Shown: positions 23,237 through 34,793, counted from the first letter of the stretch. The stretch is DNA of 64,000 bases from Lepiota brunneoincarnata (GCA_023014365.1 JAEBUN010000003.1:2232001-2296000), one strand, 5' to 3'. Notes: a model not told the origin generated them from the sequence alone. Program-made: numbers and translations.

Positions 23237-23926
23237 TCAAAACGCCCTGCTTCTCTTGGCCCGGTCACGTGTGCAGTAGCCGAACAGAAGCTGTGCAGCG
23301 ATAACAAGAATCACGATACCAAAGATACCTGAACAAAAAGGAGAGTGAGGGGTGTAGGTCGAAAACTGAATATGATCGGCCACGCAAAAAAAAGACCACA
23401 TTTACCTCCAAAGACGGCACCGACCACAATCCCTGCCGTGCTTGATGAATCAGTATTACCATCGTGAACCAAAGTCGTAGCCACAGGGACGACAGTGGTA
23501 GCTTGTACAGTGGTTGTGAAGGCCCGTCCGCCGCTCAAAGTTCCGCTGATGGAAAAAAGTAAAAAGGAAAGATATCAGGGGCAGAATCAGCAATTGTTTG
23601 CCAGGTTTCGCAGAGAACACTGGATAAGCGGTTATTTACACAGACACGGATTCAATGATGCTTGTGATAGACTTTGTTGTAGTTATTGTCGTTGTTGCGG
23701 GGTGCTGGGGAGTAAAGAAAGGTTGACCTGCAAAAGGATCCGGGGGTGCGGGTGGTTGGGGGACAGGCGGAGGAATAGGTGGAGGAAGTCCAGGCAATTG
23801 GCGAGGAGCCAATGACTTTGTAGCTAGAGGGAGAGCAACAGAGTCAGTGGACCCGCTTGATCATAGCTAAGAGAATGAGAACGGACCTTGGTGCCAGAAG
23901 GGCGTGGCGATTGGTTTCGGGGACAT
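23237..23926 (-). CDS. Short single-pass membrane protein, Pro-rich ectodomain
   Basis: Four exons: 23926-23887, 23823-23640, 23545-23406 and 23328-23237, total 456 nt, 151 residues. A Pro-rich segment (LPGLPPPIPPPVPQPPAPP) is followed by a Thr-rich stretch, then IIESVSV and GGRAFTTTVQATTVVPVATT. A TM segment (STAGIVVGAVFGG|IFGIVILVIAAQLLF) is split by an intron and ends in a short basic tail (CTRDRAKRSRAF). The ESVSV block, the Thr/Val-rich linker, the intron phase after ESVSV and the intron in the Gly-rich TM start all match the neighbour at 24789-26742, so the two are tandem paralogues. No signal peptide is obvious, so an upstream exon may be missing. Likely a plasma-membrane or wall-sensor-like protein, by architecture only. 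Confidence 0.65.
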
Positions 23927-24788
23927 ATTACTCCCTTCGCGTCACAGCGCGGGGAGCGCTCGGGAGATGAAAGAACCAGTAACAAAATAAACCACAGGCA
24001 TTAAAATATTACTGACGAGATACCCTTAGGTGCAGCAAACTCTTCCCGATTTGGAAGTGACACTCCAAGAAGGGGAGTGGAGTCGTGACGCGACAAACAC
24101 TTGTCGAATACTTACGCCTCAAGATGGCGGCACAGGACTACACCACCCTCTATCCAAGACTACTTATTACATATGGTGGCCTTTGGGCGGGCAATGCCCA
24201 TACGGTAATACTCTTGGGGCGTTTTAAGAAATACACAGCCTTTTTGGATATACGTCTACGAGTCCAACCGGCAAATATTCACACCGACAACTCAACTCAA
24301 GATCCAATCGCGCAATGCTTTTCAAGGTGCCCTGGCATGTAAGCGCCGTGAGACTACTAAAACTCTTAAAATGTTCCTGTTCCTCACTCGGAACCGAAGT
24401 TCTGGCCAAGAGCTCGAGCGCTCAATGGGCACCCTTCGGCGAACCAACCGGGGTAATCGGGGGGTAAAGGGGCCAAAGCTAGGCCGGTAAAGGCGCAACC
24501 GACAAAACGGACACATCTGAGCTAAATACACCGAGCTTTATATATATATAGGGGGGGCATCGTCCGAGAAGCATTTATGTGAGAAGCTACAAGTAACAGC
24601 TTCAACGTGTCAACTGCGGTGATTGGGAATTCTGGCTGAACAAGAGCGTCTGTGCCTGAGGCCAGAAATCTACCCCCCCGTTCCTCGTGACGCAAAACAG
24701 AAGTGCACATAAACATAGCGACAGCGTAAACTAAATAGCATTGTCAGGAGTCTCAACAAAGCCTATGGATATCATTTTCCCACCTCCT
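23927..24788. other. Intergenic between the two membrane-protein genes
   Basis: No supported gene. A TATATATATA run is at about 24540-24550. Confidence 0.5.
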
Positions 24789-26742
24789 TCATCTCCCACC
24801 AGCTACGTAGATGCTATCATACGCAGGCGGATATTCTTCCTGATTCCGCCTTGCAGTCAAATCTTCCTGCACCACCGGCCCCGCATCTCGGTGCATGGTC
24901 ACCCCACTCGACCCTGCCATGGACGGATTTAACCCCTCTAGGTCAATTCTTTCGGCTCTTGAAGATGCTGCTGGTGTCAATGAAGCCGATGACATAGTGG
25001 TACTCTCATCAGTAAATAATCGACGATGATTGTCCTGGTGTTGTCAGGCCTTTTGGTAGGACGTGTAACGGAACCACCCTGCAGACCAGAACCTCTAGCC
25101 TCAGGTTGACCATTCGAGTCCAACTGCGGAGTCGAGAGTACGCCATTCTTTTCTGCTCCATCCCCTTCCTTATTACTAACGAACAACCTCCCTTGTCCCA
25201 GCGCCTCTTGCTCCTTGGTCCATCCGGCATAATCAGTAGTACCCGTGGCCGAAAGCAGCCCATAAGAGGAACGCGTTCCATTGTCGCGTCCCGATCCCGA
25301 CGCGGAACTGGGACCCGCTTCCGAGGCCGGTACAGAAAAACGACCAGGGGCGGGACCATGCCCAAGAATGGCAGCCACAGCATCCAGTGAAGTATAAGGC
25401 GGTTCAGACGATGTAGTGAATTCATCCCCACCGCCGCGATAAGAAACAAGATCGGCGTTGTTACGCCAAGCAGGTTCATAGCTGTCGACGCTAGGTTGCC
25501 CACGACGATGCTTCAGATCCGGGCCGGCTCCTTGTCCTGCGACTAAGAAGGGGGTTGCTACTGCGAGATTTTCATCATATCCGAGGTTGAGGTCATTGTT
25601 TTGGGTAGATACAACGCGTGCTGGCTCGAGATCGTCATCCTCTTTATCCCTCTCGAATTTTCGAATGAGGAACAAGCCGATCAGTACAATTATGACCAAT
25701 GCGATGACGCCTAATTGACGTTATGCATGATGTAAAACAAGAGCATGCACTGTATCCGTACCTCCAATGCTGCCACCCACTATGGATCCCACATTGGTCG
25801 ACTTGCCGTTTGAAACATCGGCGACTACGGTGGTAATTAAAGGGATAAGAGTGGTGACTTTAATGGTGGTGCTGAACACTTGTCCGTTCAGAGTTCGGCT
25901 ATGAAGAATCAGTGATATCATCTGGTACTGAGTGCGGATAACTTACACGGAGACAGATTCTACAGTCCTGGTGGCGGAGGTGGTTATAGTTATTGGAGCC
26001 GCGGGGGTAGCCGGCGGAGTGAATATTGTCGGAGAGGGACCAGGTGAGGGGGATGGTCTTGGAGCGGGTCGGGGGGATGGCTGAGGCGGCCGTGGTTGGG
26101 GATTGGGTGGTTCGGGTGATGGAGAGGGAGGTTCGGGTGATGGAGAGGGAGGGTCGGGTTCGGGTTGTGGCGATGGAGAAGGCGGTCTGGGAGAGGGAGA
26201 AGGTGGTTGAGGAGAGAGAGAAGGTGGCTGAGGAGAGGGAGAAGGTGGCTGAGGTGATGGTGAGGGCGGCTGCGGCGATGGAGAGGGTGGTTGAGGCGAT
26301 GGGGAAGGTGGCTCGGGGATGGAGAGGGTGGCTGGGGGGATGGAGAGGGTGGTTGAGGAGACGGAGAAGGTGGTTGAGGAGACGGAGAGGGTGGTTGAGG
26401 AGACGGGGAAGGTGGTTGTGGCGACGGGGAAGGTGGTTGCGGCGATGGAGAGGGCGGTTGCGGAGAGGGAGAAGGCGGCTGAGGAGAGGGAGAAGGAGGC
26501 TCAGAGGTGGGTGACTGGCGAGGGTTGAGAATGACCAGGGGAAAAGATTGAGTGGAGGGTCGCCGAAAGGGGACAGTAGGCTCAGAGGAGGACATGATTC
26601 TGGAAGGGAGAGAGGTTAGAGATATGAAAGTGCGAGGGGCAATGTAACCTGGTGGTATGAAGGCGTCAATATCGATATCAGAATGGCCTCGAGGCAAAGG
26701 GACTTGCTCGCCGGAGCCACCATACGACTCAACCGTCCGCAA
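24789..26742 (-). CDS. Single-pass membrane protein with PPSPSPQ-repeat ectodomain
   Basis: The first visible exon begins upstream of 26600 and runs into tandem PPSPSPQ repeats (about 26500-26100). It then reads ITITTSATRTVESVSV, an intron, and RTLNGQVFSTTIKVTTLIPL. The TM segment follows (SNVGSIVGG...VIALVIIVLIGLFLIRKF), with a cytoplasmic tail of about 280 residues containing GGGDEFTTSSEPPYTS and ending with YPPAYDSIYVAGGR* at 24789. The tail is open from 25699 to about 25020. Its join to the last frame (24995-24789) requires an intron or shift near 25020-25080 that I could not place exactly. In the repeat, one unit at about 26311-26320 lacks a C relative to its neighbours, which breaks the frame. 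Extracellular Pro-rich and Ser/Thr-rich regions like this are usually O-glycosylated and anchored in the wall; that role is inferred. Confidence 0.6.
26100..26500 (-). repeat. Coding minisatellite encoding PPSPSPQ units
   Basis: About 15-20 imperfect 21-base units, each encoding Pro-Pro-Ser-Pro-Ser-Pro-(Gln/Glu). Diverged units at the distal end read PPSPSPEPP and PQPRPPQPSPRP. Length polymorphism and slippage are expected here. Confidence 0.8.
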
Positions 26743-27425
26743 CCCTTTTCATATGTGGATAAGCGGCTCTGGTCCAGTCTTCGTCACATCCTTGGCGTGC
26801 AGCTGTGAGCCCCTGTGTTACCTTCCTTGATGAACGTGTTGGCTCCATCGGGCATCCAAGAACGCCCATTTCACTCTAAGCGCGTTCTGCACTATGCGTG
26901 TGTGAGTAACAAAGTTGCACCATTGGTGGCCCTTCGTTGGGCCCAAGTTGTTGTCGAATGGTGCAGAGATTTCATGGCGAGTTTGTGCAGAACGACTGCT
27001 GGAACGGCCGAGGCACGACCAAAAATAGAACACGCGGTGACCGAAGGTTTTCTCACGCAAGCACAGCATTCCGATTGGCTGAATCAAGTCTTGATTGATC
27101 GCCCCACAACTCTGTCCTCCATCCGAACTGGGCTTGCGGCAATCAGTACATATACAGCACCAGTTCTCCTCGCCACCTATGAAGGCACTGGTTTCACTTT
27201 GCATCCCGGTTGTCGGAGCACATGGGTGGGAGTGATGTTTGCGAGGATGGTCAAGCGGAGACGAGAGCCTGTATGAATCAGCCCGCCGGTCTCAATGATT
27301 TGTCGCATTGGAGCTGTCTACATACTACTATAAAGATCCGAAAAAGATAATTGATTGGATCAAGGTGAGTCAACTGGGTATGTGGATCGTAATTGAATAG
27401 TCTCAAAAACACTTGTCCCACGGAG
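26743..27425. other. Intergenic, conflicting frames on both strands
   Basis: A 153-codon plus frame (26815-27276) and a 128-codon minus frame (27204-26818) overlap almost fully. Neither shows a motif or a convincing splice pattern. Confidence 0.4.
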
Positions 27426-27434
27426 TATATAAAG
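27426..27434 (+). promoter_or_regulatory. TATA box
   Basis: TATATAAAG, 148 bases upstream of the ATG at 27574 and about the right distance for a transcript start near 27455. Confidence 0.55.
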
Positions 27435-27573
27435 GAGCCTCACCCTCTGATGGTGGGTAGAAGCGCTTACCTTCGCCCTTCATCGAACTCAAGTTTAACT
27501 TTAGAGTGCGATCGTTCGAGCTCATCAACAATTATTCCCTTGACCTTCAAATGTCTTGAGCATCACATCAGGA

Positions 27574-27804
27574 ATGACTAGCAATCGCAACAACTCGACT
27601 CAAACCAATGCTAGCGAGCCCAACGCCACCGACACCAGTTCAACCACGCGTTCCAACAACTCAATCTATGATCAATATTCGCATGGACATTCGGGCTTCA
27701 TGGACAGCTATGGGTTAAAGCCTTGGATCGCCGAAGATGTTCAGGAGGGCAAGACCATCCTCGAGGGTCTCAAATCTTGCTCCTCCGAGGATGGCAAGGA
27801 GTGA
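27574..27804 (+). CDS. Small hypothetical protein, 76 residues
   Basis: Single-exon frame with an ATG at 27574 preceded by a TATA box. The N-terminal 35 residues are Asn/Ser/Thr-rich and low complexity. The C-terminal half (SGFMDSYGLKPWIAEDVQEG) is compact, with an acidic and helical end. I recall this FMxSYGLKPW...DVxEGK pattern in short Agaricomycete proteins of unknown function, but cannot verify it. It is cytosolic by sequence, with no signal or membrane segment. It is the last intact ordinary gene before the repeat-rich half. Confidence 0.55.
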   Translation: MTSNRNNSTQTNASEPNATDTSSTTRSNNSIYDQYSHGHSGFMDSYGLKPWIAEDVQEGKTILEGLKSCSSEDGKE

Positions 27805-29281
27805 ATGTCTCTGAAGGGGACAATTTCGCGTTTAAAATTGGGGAGGGATAGAACAGAGAAGCGAGGGTTGGCAGAGTTTTTCGAATCCGTGTCTATCCTC
27901 ACTTGTCTGTGCTACTTGATGTCAGGGTTGACCCCATTGTATGAAATGGAATAAGGCTGAGTTGACTCCACTGCGCCCACGATTCCAGGTCGTGGTGAAA
28001 TTTACCACGATGAATCATTCGAGGGAAAACTATGGTGTCTTCAATGCCCCTCTTCCCCGGAGACACCCCTAACCCCGAAAGGTCAGGAAATCAATTAGTG
28101 ATATGTGCCTTTGGCGCTTGCGAGGAGTTATATGTTGCCGTACTGATCGGACAGAGCACGCCGCAAGGATATATATATACTTATGACACCTGAGACCTGC
28201 CAGAATCGGTCCTATGAATCGGGGGTACAAAAGAATAGTTATAAGAATCAGATTCGTTTGTACACTCTGTACCCATCACGTGTTTTAGAACCGAGTCTGA
28301 CACAATAAAAGGATCTGTTTATGACACAGATCAACTTAAAAGATCTAGAATCTGTTGCAATGACCAAGATAAAATTAGTTTATTGTCTCTGTACCTATAA
28401 TAGATGTTATACACTAATCAGGTTCTATTCAATAATATGCCCAATCTACAGATTATGTCAATGATTCAGAATCGGTAGAGTGTACAGATTGAGTGGCCCA
28501 CGAGTGGGGACAGGAGTGGGCCACTGCTGGAAAGTTCGTATATGGATGAATTTACAAATCAGTGGCTGGCTAAGATATTTATTAAAACCAATGTTTGTAG
28601 CTAGGTGTACCAAGGGCAAGAACGGCAAGCAACTGTCTACAAAGCTCAAGCTGAGTATTGTGGGTTGTAGTCAGGGATGTCACCTCTAGGTAATCATTGT
28701 TTAGAAGTTAATTTTGGGAATAGTTGTGGTATCTTGACAATGTTTTAATGGGGTAGCACCATTCCAGCTGGTATGGAGGTGCATATGATTGAGCAGGAAT
28801 AGATGAAAAACATGCCAAACTATTGGATATATTATAAGAAATCACAGGGGTACTCAGTCCTCGGTTGTGGTAGCTTTTTGCCTGTATTCTGCTGGAAGAA
28901 GAGTCTTTCTGCCTGCTGAGTTATTTCAGTATATTTATATGATGCATGGAGGGATTCACCAAATCTTATAATCGACTTGCAGTTGGGCTCACAGGGCTTT
29001 AGAGTGAGGCGTGGATGTAGTTCCTGGCTATCCGTTGATAGGGTTCACCATCCTTTGCGTCAGGCGATGGTTGCATGGCAGCAGGGAGTGAACTGGCAGC
29101 AGTACAAACCCTGTAGAGAAGAGAGGCATTTTGGAAGCTGGTTTTGAGCAGTCCCCAAAAAAAGACTGTAAACACTGGTATTAGCATTAGAGATCCAAGT
29201 CAACTTTGGTATTGCTAGCAAGCCAGGAATGGTGAACAACCCTAGATGTAGCGTAGCCATTAACAGAGGATGTACTCATGA
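27805..29281. other. AT-rich intergenic, start of repeat-rich region
   Basis: Base composition shifts to AT-rich from about 28.1 kb. Only short frames are present. Imperfect palindromic words such as GATCTG...CAGATC occur near 28310-28350. Confidence 0.5.
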
Positions 29282-29550
29282 TCGGTGAAAAGGTAGAAAC
29301 TTTCGTAGGTTTTAATATAGATAGTGGGCTTGTTTTCACTAAGCTTAGCCGCAATTCGATAAGCTTAAGCTAATACAAGTGGAATGAGATAGATAATGAA
29401 CAGTTTCATCTTTTAGGGTGTTCTGGGGGTGCGTTCTGACAGTGAAATTCAAGAGAGTAGTGTTTTTAGAGGTTAACTGAACAGCCGTTGAAGTTATCTT
29501 AGCTGTACAGTGCAACAATGAAAGGACAATCCCTGTCAATTCAAAGCGCT

Positions 29551-29665
29551 GGGTCTCTGGTCTCTGGTCTCTGGTCTCTGAACCCTGGTCTCTGTCTCTG
29601 TCTCTGTCTCTAGCACTCTGGAACTCTAAACTCTGAACTCTGGTCTCTGTCTCTGTCTCTGGGTT
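29551..29665 (+). repeat. GGTCTCT/GTCTCT minisatellite in LTR A
   Basis: Tandem GGTCTCT units, then GTCTCT units, interrupted by ACTCTGGAACTCTAAACTC. The reverse complement (GAGACAGAGACAG) occurs at about 50735-50845 in the second LTR, with different unit counts. Confidence 0.8.
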
Positions 29666-30336
29666 GGTCGACGACCGAAAGAAATCACACTTAACAACGC
29701 ACACTAAATAGCCCTCTGAAACTGTTCTTGATCACGGCTTGCAGACTTGCATGTGAAGTGGGGGTGAGACCTCTTGCTTCTCCACAAACAAGTGCGACCA
29801 TATTTATATTGTTTAGATACATACAAGAGATAGTAAATATGAAATAGAAAACAATAAGCTTAATTGTTACAGGCACTGTAGAACATTTTGGAAGGTTCAG
29901 CAGCATTTCTACCTCACCCTGGGTTATGGGTTTTTCTCTGATTAACGAATGGCAATCCAGCCAGACGTGTTCCATGCTTGTCTGCATTATTCTGTGTCCA
30001 TGCGAGCGCGTTAAGTTTCCGGATCAATTATGATCAGAATGTATAGCGGATGGACAATCCCTTGATCCATTGTAATTAACTCAGTTAAGCAGTATGCCGA
30101 AGTGCCGGGACCCACAAAGCACTTGTTAATTAGGAGTCTTTGATATTTCTAGGGCTTTGGGCATCGGGTATTGCCTCCCGAACGTTGGACATTCTGTTCC
30201 ATGGTCTGGTCATCATTATTGAACTCGCTATAGACATAATATGCCTGCGACAGCTGCTAGGTACATTCTTTTATGTTCAAACGCATTTGGGTTCATCAGA
30301 AAACTGCTCGTAAGGTCCCTTGATGCGACCAGGGTA

Positions 30337-31942
30337 CAGTGACCCACAAAACCGTTCCAATGTTTTGTACTTTTGACTTAAAGTAGTAATAGCTCAGTAA
30401 ATAAAATAGCCATATTTGTGAATATATTTATAAACATAGCCAAATATGTCATATCTGACTCTGCAAAGTTGCGTCATGTAATACTTCCAAATTAGGCAAT
30501 TATGAATTTTGTAATCATTTTAAGTCATTGGAATGGTTTTGTCAATGACATATTATACTAGGCTATCCTATTATTTCTAGTACTTAGAGTAGCCCCCCCT
30601 GGCTTTGAGTACAGCTGCTACTCTTCTAGGCATACTTTCAATTAACTTCTGACACTCAGAAGCTGGAATAGCATCCCACTCCTTTTCTACCCTCTACCAC
30701 AACTCCTCCATACCCTTGGGAGGAGATTCATACTCTCCCAACTTTCTCTTCACATATTCCCATAAGTGTTCAATGGGATTGAGGTCAGGTGACTGTGCTG
30801 GCCAGGTTAGGAGCCTAAAATGATTTTTTTGAAACCATTCTTTGGTCAGTGTACTCTTGTGTTTGGGGTCATTATCTTGCTGAAAGATAATATCTCAGGG
30901 TTTAAGCTTGTACCACTGGAGACTCTTCTTCAAATCTTCCTCCAAAATTTGCACAAACAACTCTGCATCCATCCTTCCATCAATCCTCACTGCATAGCCT
31001 GGGCCATCCCACAGCATACAGCCCCAAACCATCACTGATCCTCCTCCATACTTCAGAGTTCCCTTGACCAATCTTTCACTAAGCCCCTCTCCCTTCTTTT
31101 TCCATCCCCACTTCCTCCCATCTGACCCCAAACGATTAATTTTGGTCTCATCAGACCATACAACCAGCTTCCAGTCCTCCATAGTCCAATGCTGGTGTGT
31201 CAGAGCAAAATCCAGCCTAGCCCTCCTATGCTTGTCAGAGAGTAAAGGCTTTTTTTGCTTGACTACAGCCTTCATTCCTGCCTGTTTGAGATGCCTTGCT
31301 ACAGTCTGTGAAGAGACTGATGTCCCAATGATGGGAGCAAGAGATTTGGCTATATCTACAGCAGTTTCAGCCTTGCCAGCAGAGATAAGATGGATAGCAT
31401 GCCGAATATTAGTGGTAGAGAGTTTTGAAGGACGTCCTCCAAGTGATTTAGTAAGGCTGGAACAATTTTTAGAGGCTATCCTGGATATGGTACTGCACCC
31501 AACACCAGTAATTGCCTCAATTTTAGTATAGGAATGATGAGAATTTAGCAAAGAGAGGATGGTTTGCTTTAGAGTAGAAGATAATGGCTTCATGGTAGGT
31601 AGGGGGGTTGAGAATGATGGGACATGGCTGTCAGCACATCTATTTATATGTCAAAGACACGTGGTCACATGATCTTGTTGATTCACAATCAACGGAGTCA
31701 TGTGATTGCTTGGATTAGTATTAAAAATTACTATTGACAAAACCGTTCCAATGACTTAAAATGATTACAAAATTCATAATTGCCTCATTTAGAAGTATTA
31801 CATAACGCGACTTTGCAAGGTCAGATATGACATATTTGGCTATGTTTATAAATATATTCACAAATTTAGCTATTTTATTTACTGAGCTATTACTACTTTA
31901 AGTCAAAAGTACAAAACATTGGAACGGTTTTGTGGGTCACTG
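30337..31942 (-). mobile_element. Tc1/mariner element with 207 bp terminal inverted repeats
   Basis: 1606 bp from CAGTGACCCACAAAACCGTT to its reverse complement, flanked by TA dinucleotides (30335-30336, 31943-31944). The inverted repeats are about 30337-30543 and 31736-31942. Each arm starts with AAAACCGTTCCAATG and ends with the near-complement of that word, so each arm can fold on itself. One broken transposase gene lies inside on the minus strand. Confidence 0.92.
30577..31593 (-). pseudogene. Tc1-type DD34E transposase, two stops
   Basis: The frame runs from the ATG at 31593 to TAG at 30579-30577, 1017 nt, 338 residues, the normal Tc1 length. The N-terminal part is a paired-like helix-turn-helix (SYTKIEAITGVGCSTISRIA), followed by a GRPSKLS linker. 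Catalytic residues are Asp in VWSDETKIN, Asp in QQDNDPKH, and Glu in [11 protein letters not shown]. The second Asp and the Glu are separated by 34 residues (DD34E). Two in-frame stops interrupt it: TGA at 30897-30895 (after YKLKP) and TAG at 30696-30694 (in ELW*RVEKEW). The frame never shifts, so the catalytic triad is intact apart from these two point changes. The second fits CAG to TAG. Confidence 0.9.
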
Positions 31943-31966
31943 TATAGGCGTGAAATCGGCATATCA

Positions 31967-32927
31967 TCGGGAAGGCATAACATCTTACCTTGCCTTTACA
32001 GTTCCTGTAACTCCTGTTCGCCCACCACTCATGCTCAAAATGTCCGGTATATCAGGGTCATTTGGTACCCCACTAGTCCTCAACGACACTTTTCTTGATT
32101 GTTGTTTGTTCAACTGCGATATCGATGCTGCTTTTGCCTTGTCCAGGGTTCATTCAGTGGAGAAATCATCATTGAGGGTAAATGCCAGCAAGGATAACCT
32201 GAGCCTCATAGAAATGGAACAGCCTGCCAGGTGCATACATACTGTGGGCAGCAGCCAACCTGTAGACTTTGAGAGAATCTACCATTGGTTGGCCGCGATC
32301 CCAGCCCCACTCGAACTTGGAGAATCTACCATTGGTTGGCTGTGATCCCAGCCCCACTCACCATTGGATAATGGTCCTGGTACCCAAACCAACTCCAAAG
32401 AATGCATGACATCTACCCTTGGGGAAGAAGACGCTTTGAAAGGAGTGTGTCCTAATGCATCCAAAATTCTCGTTAGGCATGTGTATGTTCATTTCATGGG
32501 CTTACCATAATCAGCTCACTCAATTCCGACCTCTAGTGCTCAAGTGGCTGCCCAGTTGGCATATGGCAGAGGGATTCATTGGTGGCTTGCCACAGTCCAT
32601 AGTATGGATGGTGTCCTTCAATTAGCAGACAAGTTCTCTGATTGCTCATTCAATTGTGATATTGACAAGGTGTTTGCTAAGGTTGAAATGAATAGTTAGA
32701 CATTTATCTAATCTACTTCCTGTTTCTTGTGCGGTAACGTCTCCCGTACTTCTGAATGTCAGGTATTGTAGTCTGCACCCCTTTCCCTCTGGCTGCTTGC
32801 AAAACTCGATGATAGGCCCACTGCATACATTAACAATCTAAACTTCATACCAGCTAGAAATGCCCAATTGCACTGTGAAGGGCCCCACGAGGCAAAATGG
32901 CCCTGATGAGGTACACCCAGTAGACGG
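31967..32927. other. Decayed sequence with short repeats
   Basis: No intact gene. Two plus-strand stretches resemble each other when translated (about 32089-32150, with FNCDIDAAFA, and 32610-32690, with FNCDIDKVFA), suggesting duplicated remnants of one unknown gene. Confidence 0.4.
32273..32366 (+). repeat. 47 bp tandem repeat, two copies
   Basis: GAGAATCTACCATTGGTTGG...ATCCCAGCCCCACTC occurs at 32273-32319 and again from 32320. Confidence 0.8.
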
Positions 32928-34793
32928 TGTTGTGCCGCAAAATCATTTCATTTGTGAAATCACTAGCTAATAAAGTAACTAACTCTCTGTTACTGAATAA
33001 TATCAGTATATGGCCATGATCAGACACTGGGTGCGAGAGATTTAGAATACTATCTAAAATATGTGAAGGCGGACATCTCAGAAACAGAACCAGAACACCC
33101 AGGCAAGTAAAAGTGATGTTAACTAACTTATGGGTGACAAGGCTATGGAAGAATGACTCTGGTATGAATGTACCTGAGCATTGTATCCAATACCGTGTTA
33201 ACTAAGATATTAGTTAAGATACTCATGACTGCACAAAAAGACCCATTTCTTCGCCTCTGCCCTAGAAAGTGGACAAGTTGCAACACCTATGTCATCCAGA
33301 TGGTACCTAGTCATATAACAGGTCCGGGAGTGAATCTTGACAAAAGAATGTAGGGATTAGCTGAATGCCCTGACAAGAATGTCCCCTTGAAACGGTTCTG
33401 ATGATATTGAAACCTAAGGGATCAAATGGGGGTATCCCCAAGGGTACTCAGGGAAGGATGCCCCCTCATAGAAACAAAAAGAGATCAGAAATGATGAACT
33501 AGAAAATGAAGATTGATAAGAATAGAATAAGTTAATTAATTCTAGTGTTAGTCTACTACCTGAAGACTATGGAAGTGGACTTTAGAACATTAGGGTTGAA
33601 AAGCTCAGGTGTGGAGAGTCCGAGAATAAAATAAAAACCAATAGATAAATGTTAGCGAGGAAACTCGCTAACCCAGCTGGCTGTGATATAAATAGCCAGG
33701 CACCTAGGGAGCAAGTCCCTGAGAGCAAATTGATGTTACTGATATCGGAACTCCTAGAATGATGCTCCTAAATGATGAGGAGACAATAAAATGATGAAGC
33801 TGAAGGCTTGTTTCAGGTATACCCATAAGTTAATTGTATATTGTTATAAAAACTTGTCTGTAAATTACATGGGAGGCAAGAAACCGCTTGCCTATTTCCC
33901 CCCCCTGATTGTATGGTTGATTAGGATAGGAATATAAAGCAATTTTACGCGATTTTCTTCGGTCATAAGACCACCAGAGACTTAAAGAGTTATACTCTTT
34001 AAAACCAGACCCTTTGAAACGATTGAGATATTGACAGACCCTTCTGCTTGACTTGAGAACTGAATACGAGTTGCTACGCCTCTTCGGTTCTTAAGTAGAA
34101 AAGTTCACTAACTTCTGTTTCTTTGGGTTCCTCTTAGAGGCCTTGCCTCAGAAGTATACCATTGAATTGTAGAGCTGTTTAATTGAGAAGCAAACATAGT
34201 ACGCTAGGGCCTGTTGAAAACACTGTCCACTAGGTCTATCAAGTTTAAAGATACTTACTGCAGGAGCTTGCTAGAAGCCTGTCTCGCTGAGTAGTCGAAA
34301 AGTTTTATTGCCTTGTTCAGAAGCTGTAGTATGCTAGGGCCTGTTAGATAACGCTGTCCACTAGGCCTACTAGCTTAAAGACACTTACTGCAGGAGCTTG
34401 TCAAAAGCCTGTCTCGCTGGGTAGTGTAAATTTACAGTATCGTCAAGAGAAAAGGACATAGTATGCTAGGGCCCATTAGAACACGTTGTCTGCTAGGTCT
34501 ACGGAGGTTCACTGATTGTGAAAGCTTGCGTTTTGCCTGACTTATCGAATCGTGAAGATATTAGTTAACATATTATATAGTAACGACCATCAAAGTTCCC
34601 ATTGTATTCAGATAGAACAACTGCCTGTCTAGTTGGAGACTAAGAGAATAACATACCAAAACCCTAAAAACACTAGAATCAAATATATTTCTGGAGATCT
34701 GTGACAACCTCTCCCCCACAAACTTATAAAGTTGGAATTAGCGAACCTGTTAACAAACTTCGTTTTCAATCTGGTAAAGTAATCCGCTTTTCA
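32928..34793 (+). mobile_element. Solo LTR, family C, copy 1
   Basis: 1866 bp from TGTTGTGCCGCAAAATCATT to AATCCGCTTTTCA, flanked by a perfect 4 bp duplication ACGG (32924-32927 and 34794-34797). Two closely similar copies are at 43466-41597 (inverted) and 52699-54569 (direct). The short frames inside (for example 33168-33353) recur in all three copies and look incidental to LTR sequence. Confidence 0.9.
34190..34510 (+). repeat. About 130 bp tandem repeats inside LTR C
   Basis: The motif TAGTAYGCTAGGGCC...CACTAGGYCTA...ACTTACTGCAGGAGCTTG...AAGCCTGTCTCGCTG starts near 34198 and 34327, with a partial third unit near 34460. The same triplet structure is in the other two LTR copies. Confidence 0.75.

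Larger units (their letters stand above)
29286..31966 (+). mobile_element. Solo LTR, family A, split by a Tc1 element
   Basis: Begins TGAAAAGGTAGAAAC and ends GGCATATCA. It is flanked on both sides by TCGG (29282-29285 and 31967-31970), a perfect 4 bp target duplication. A reverse-orientation copy is at 51107-49808. After removal of the Tc1 element at 30337-31942, about 1.07 kb of LTR remains. About 230 bp present in the other copy is missing next to the Tc1 insertion point. Confidence 0.75.

Noticed and set aside
26026..26514. Plus-strand frame rich in Glu, Arg and Val
   Set aside because: It is the complement of the PPSPSPQ-coding repeat on the minus strand.
26815..27276. 153-codon plus frame as a gene
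   Set aside because: Fully overlapped by an antisense frame of similar length, with no family resemblance and no promoter or splice evidence.
28200..28460. Possible CRISPR-like or tRNA structure from repeated GATCTG/CAGATC words
   Set aside because: The words are irregularly spaced, there is no constant repeat-spacer pattern, and no cloverleaf with box A and box B could be drawn. CRISPR is not expected in a fungus.
31064..31531. 155-codon plus-strand frame
   Set aside because: Antisense shadow of the Tc1 transposase.
33168..33353. 61-codon frame repeated at 43041-43226 and 52939-53124
   Set aside because: Its conservation is explained by the three LTR copies. It has no motif and is internal to the LTR.
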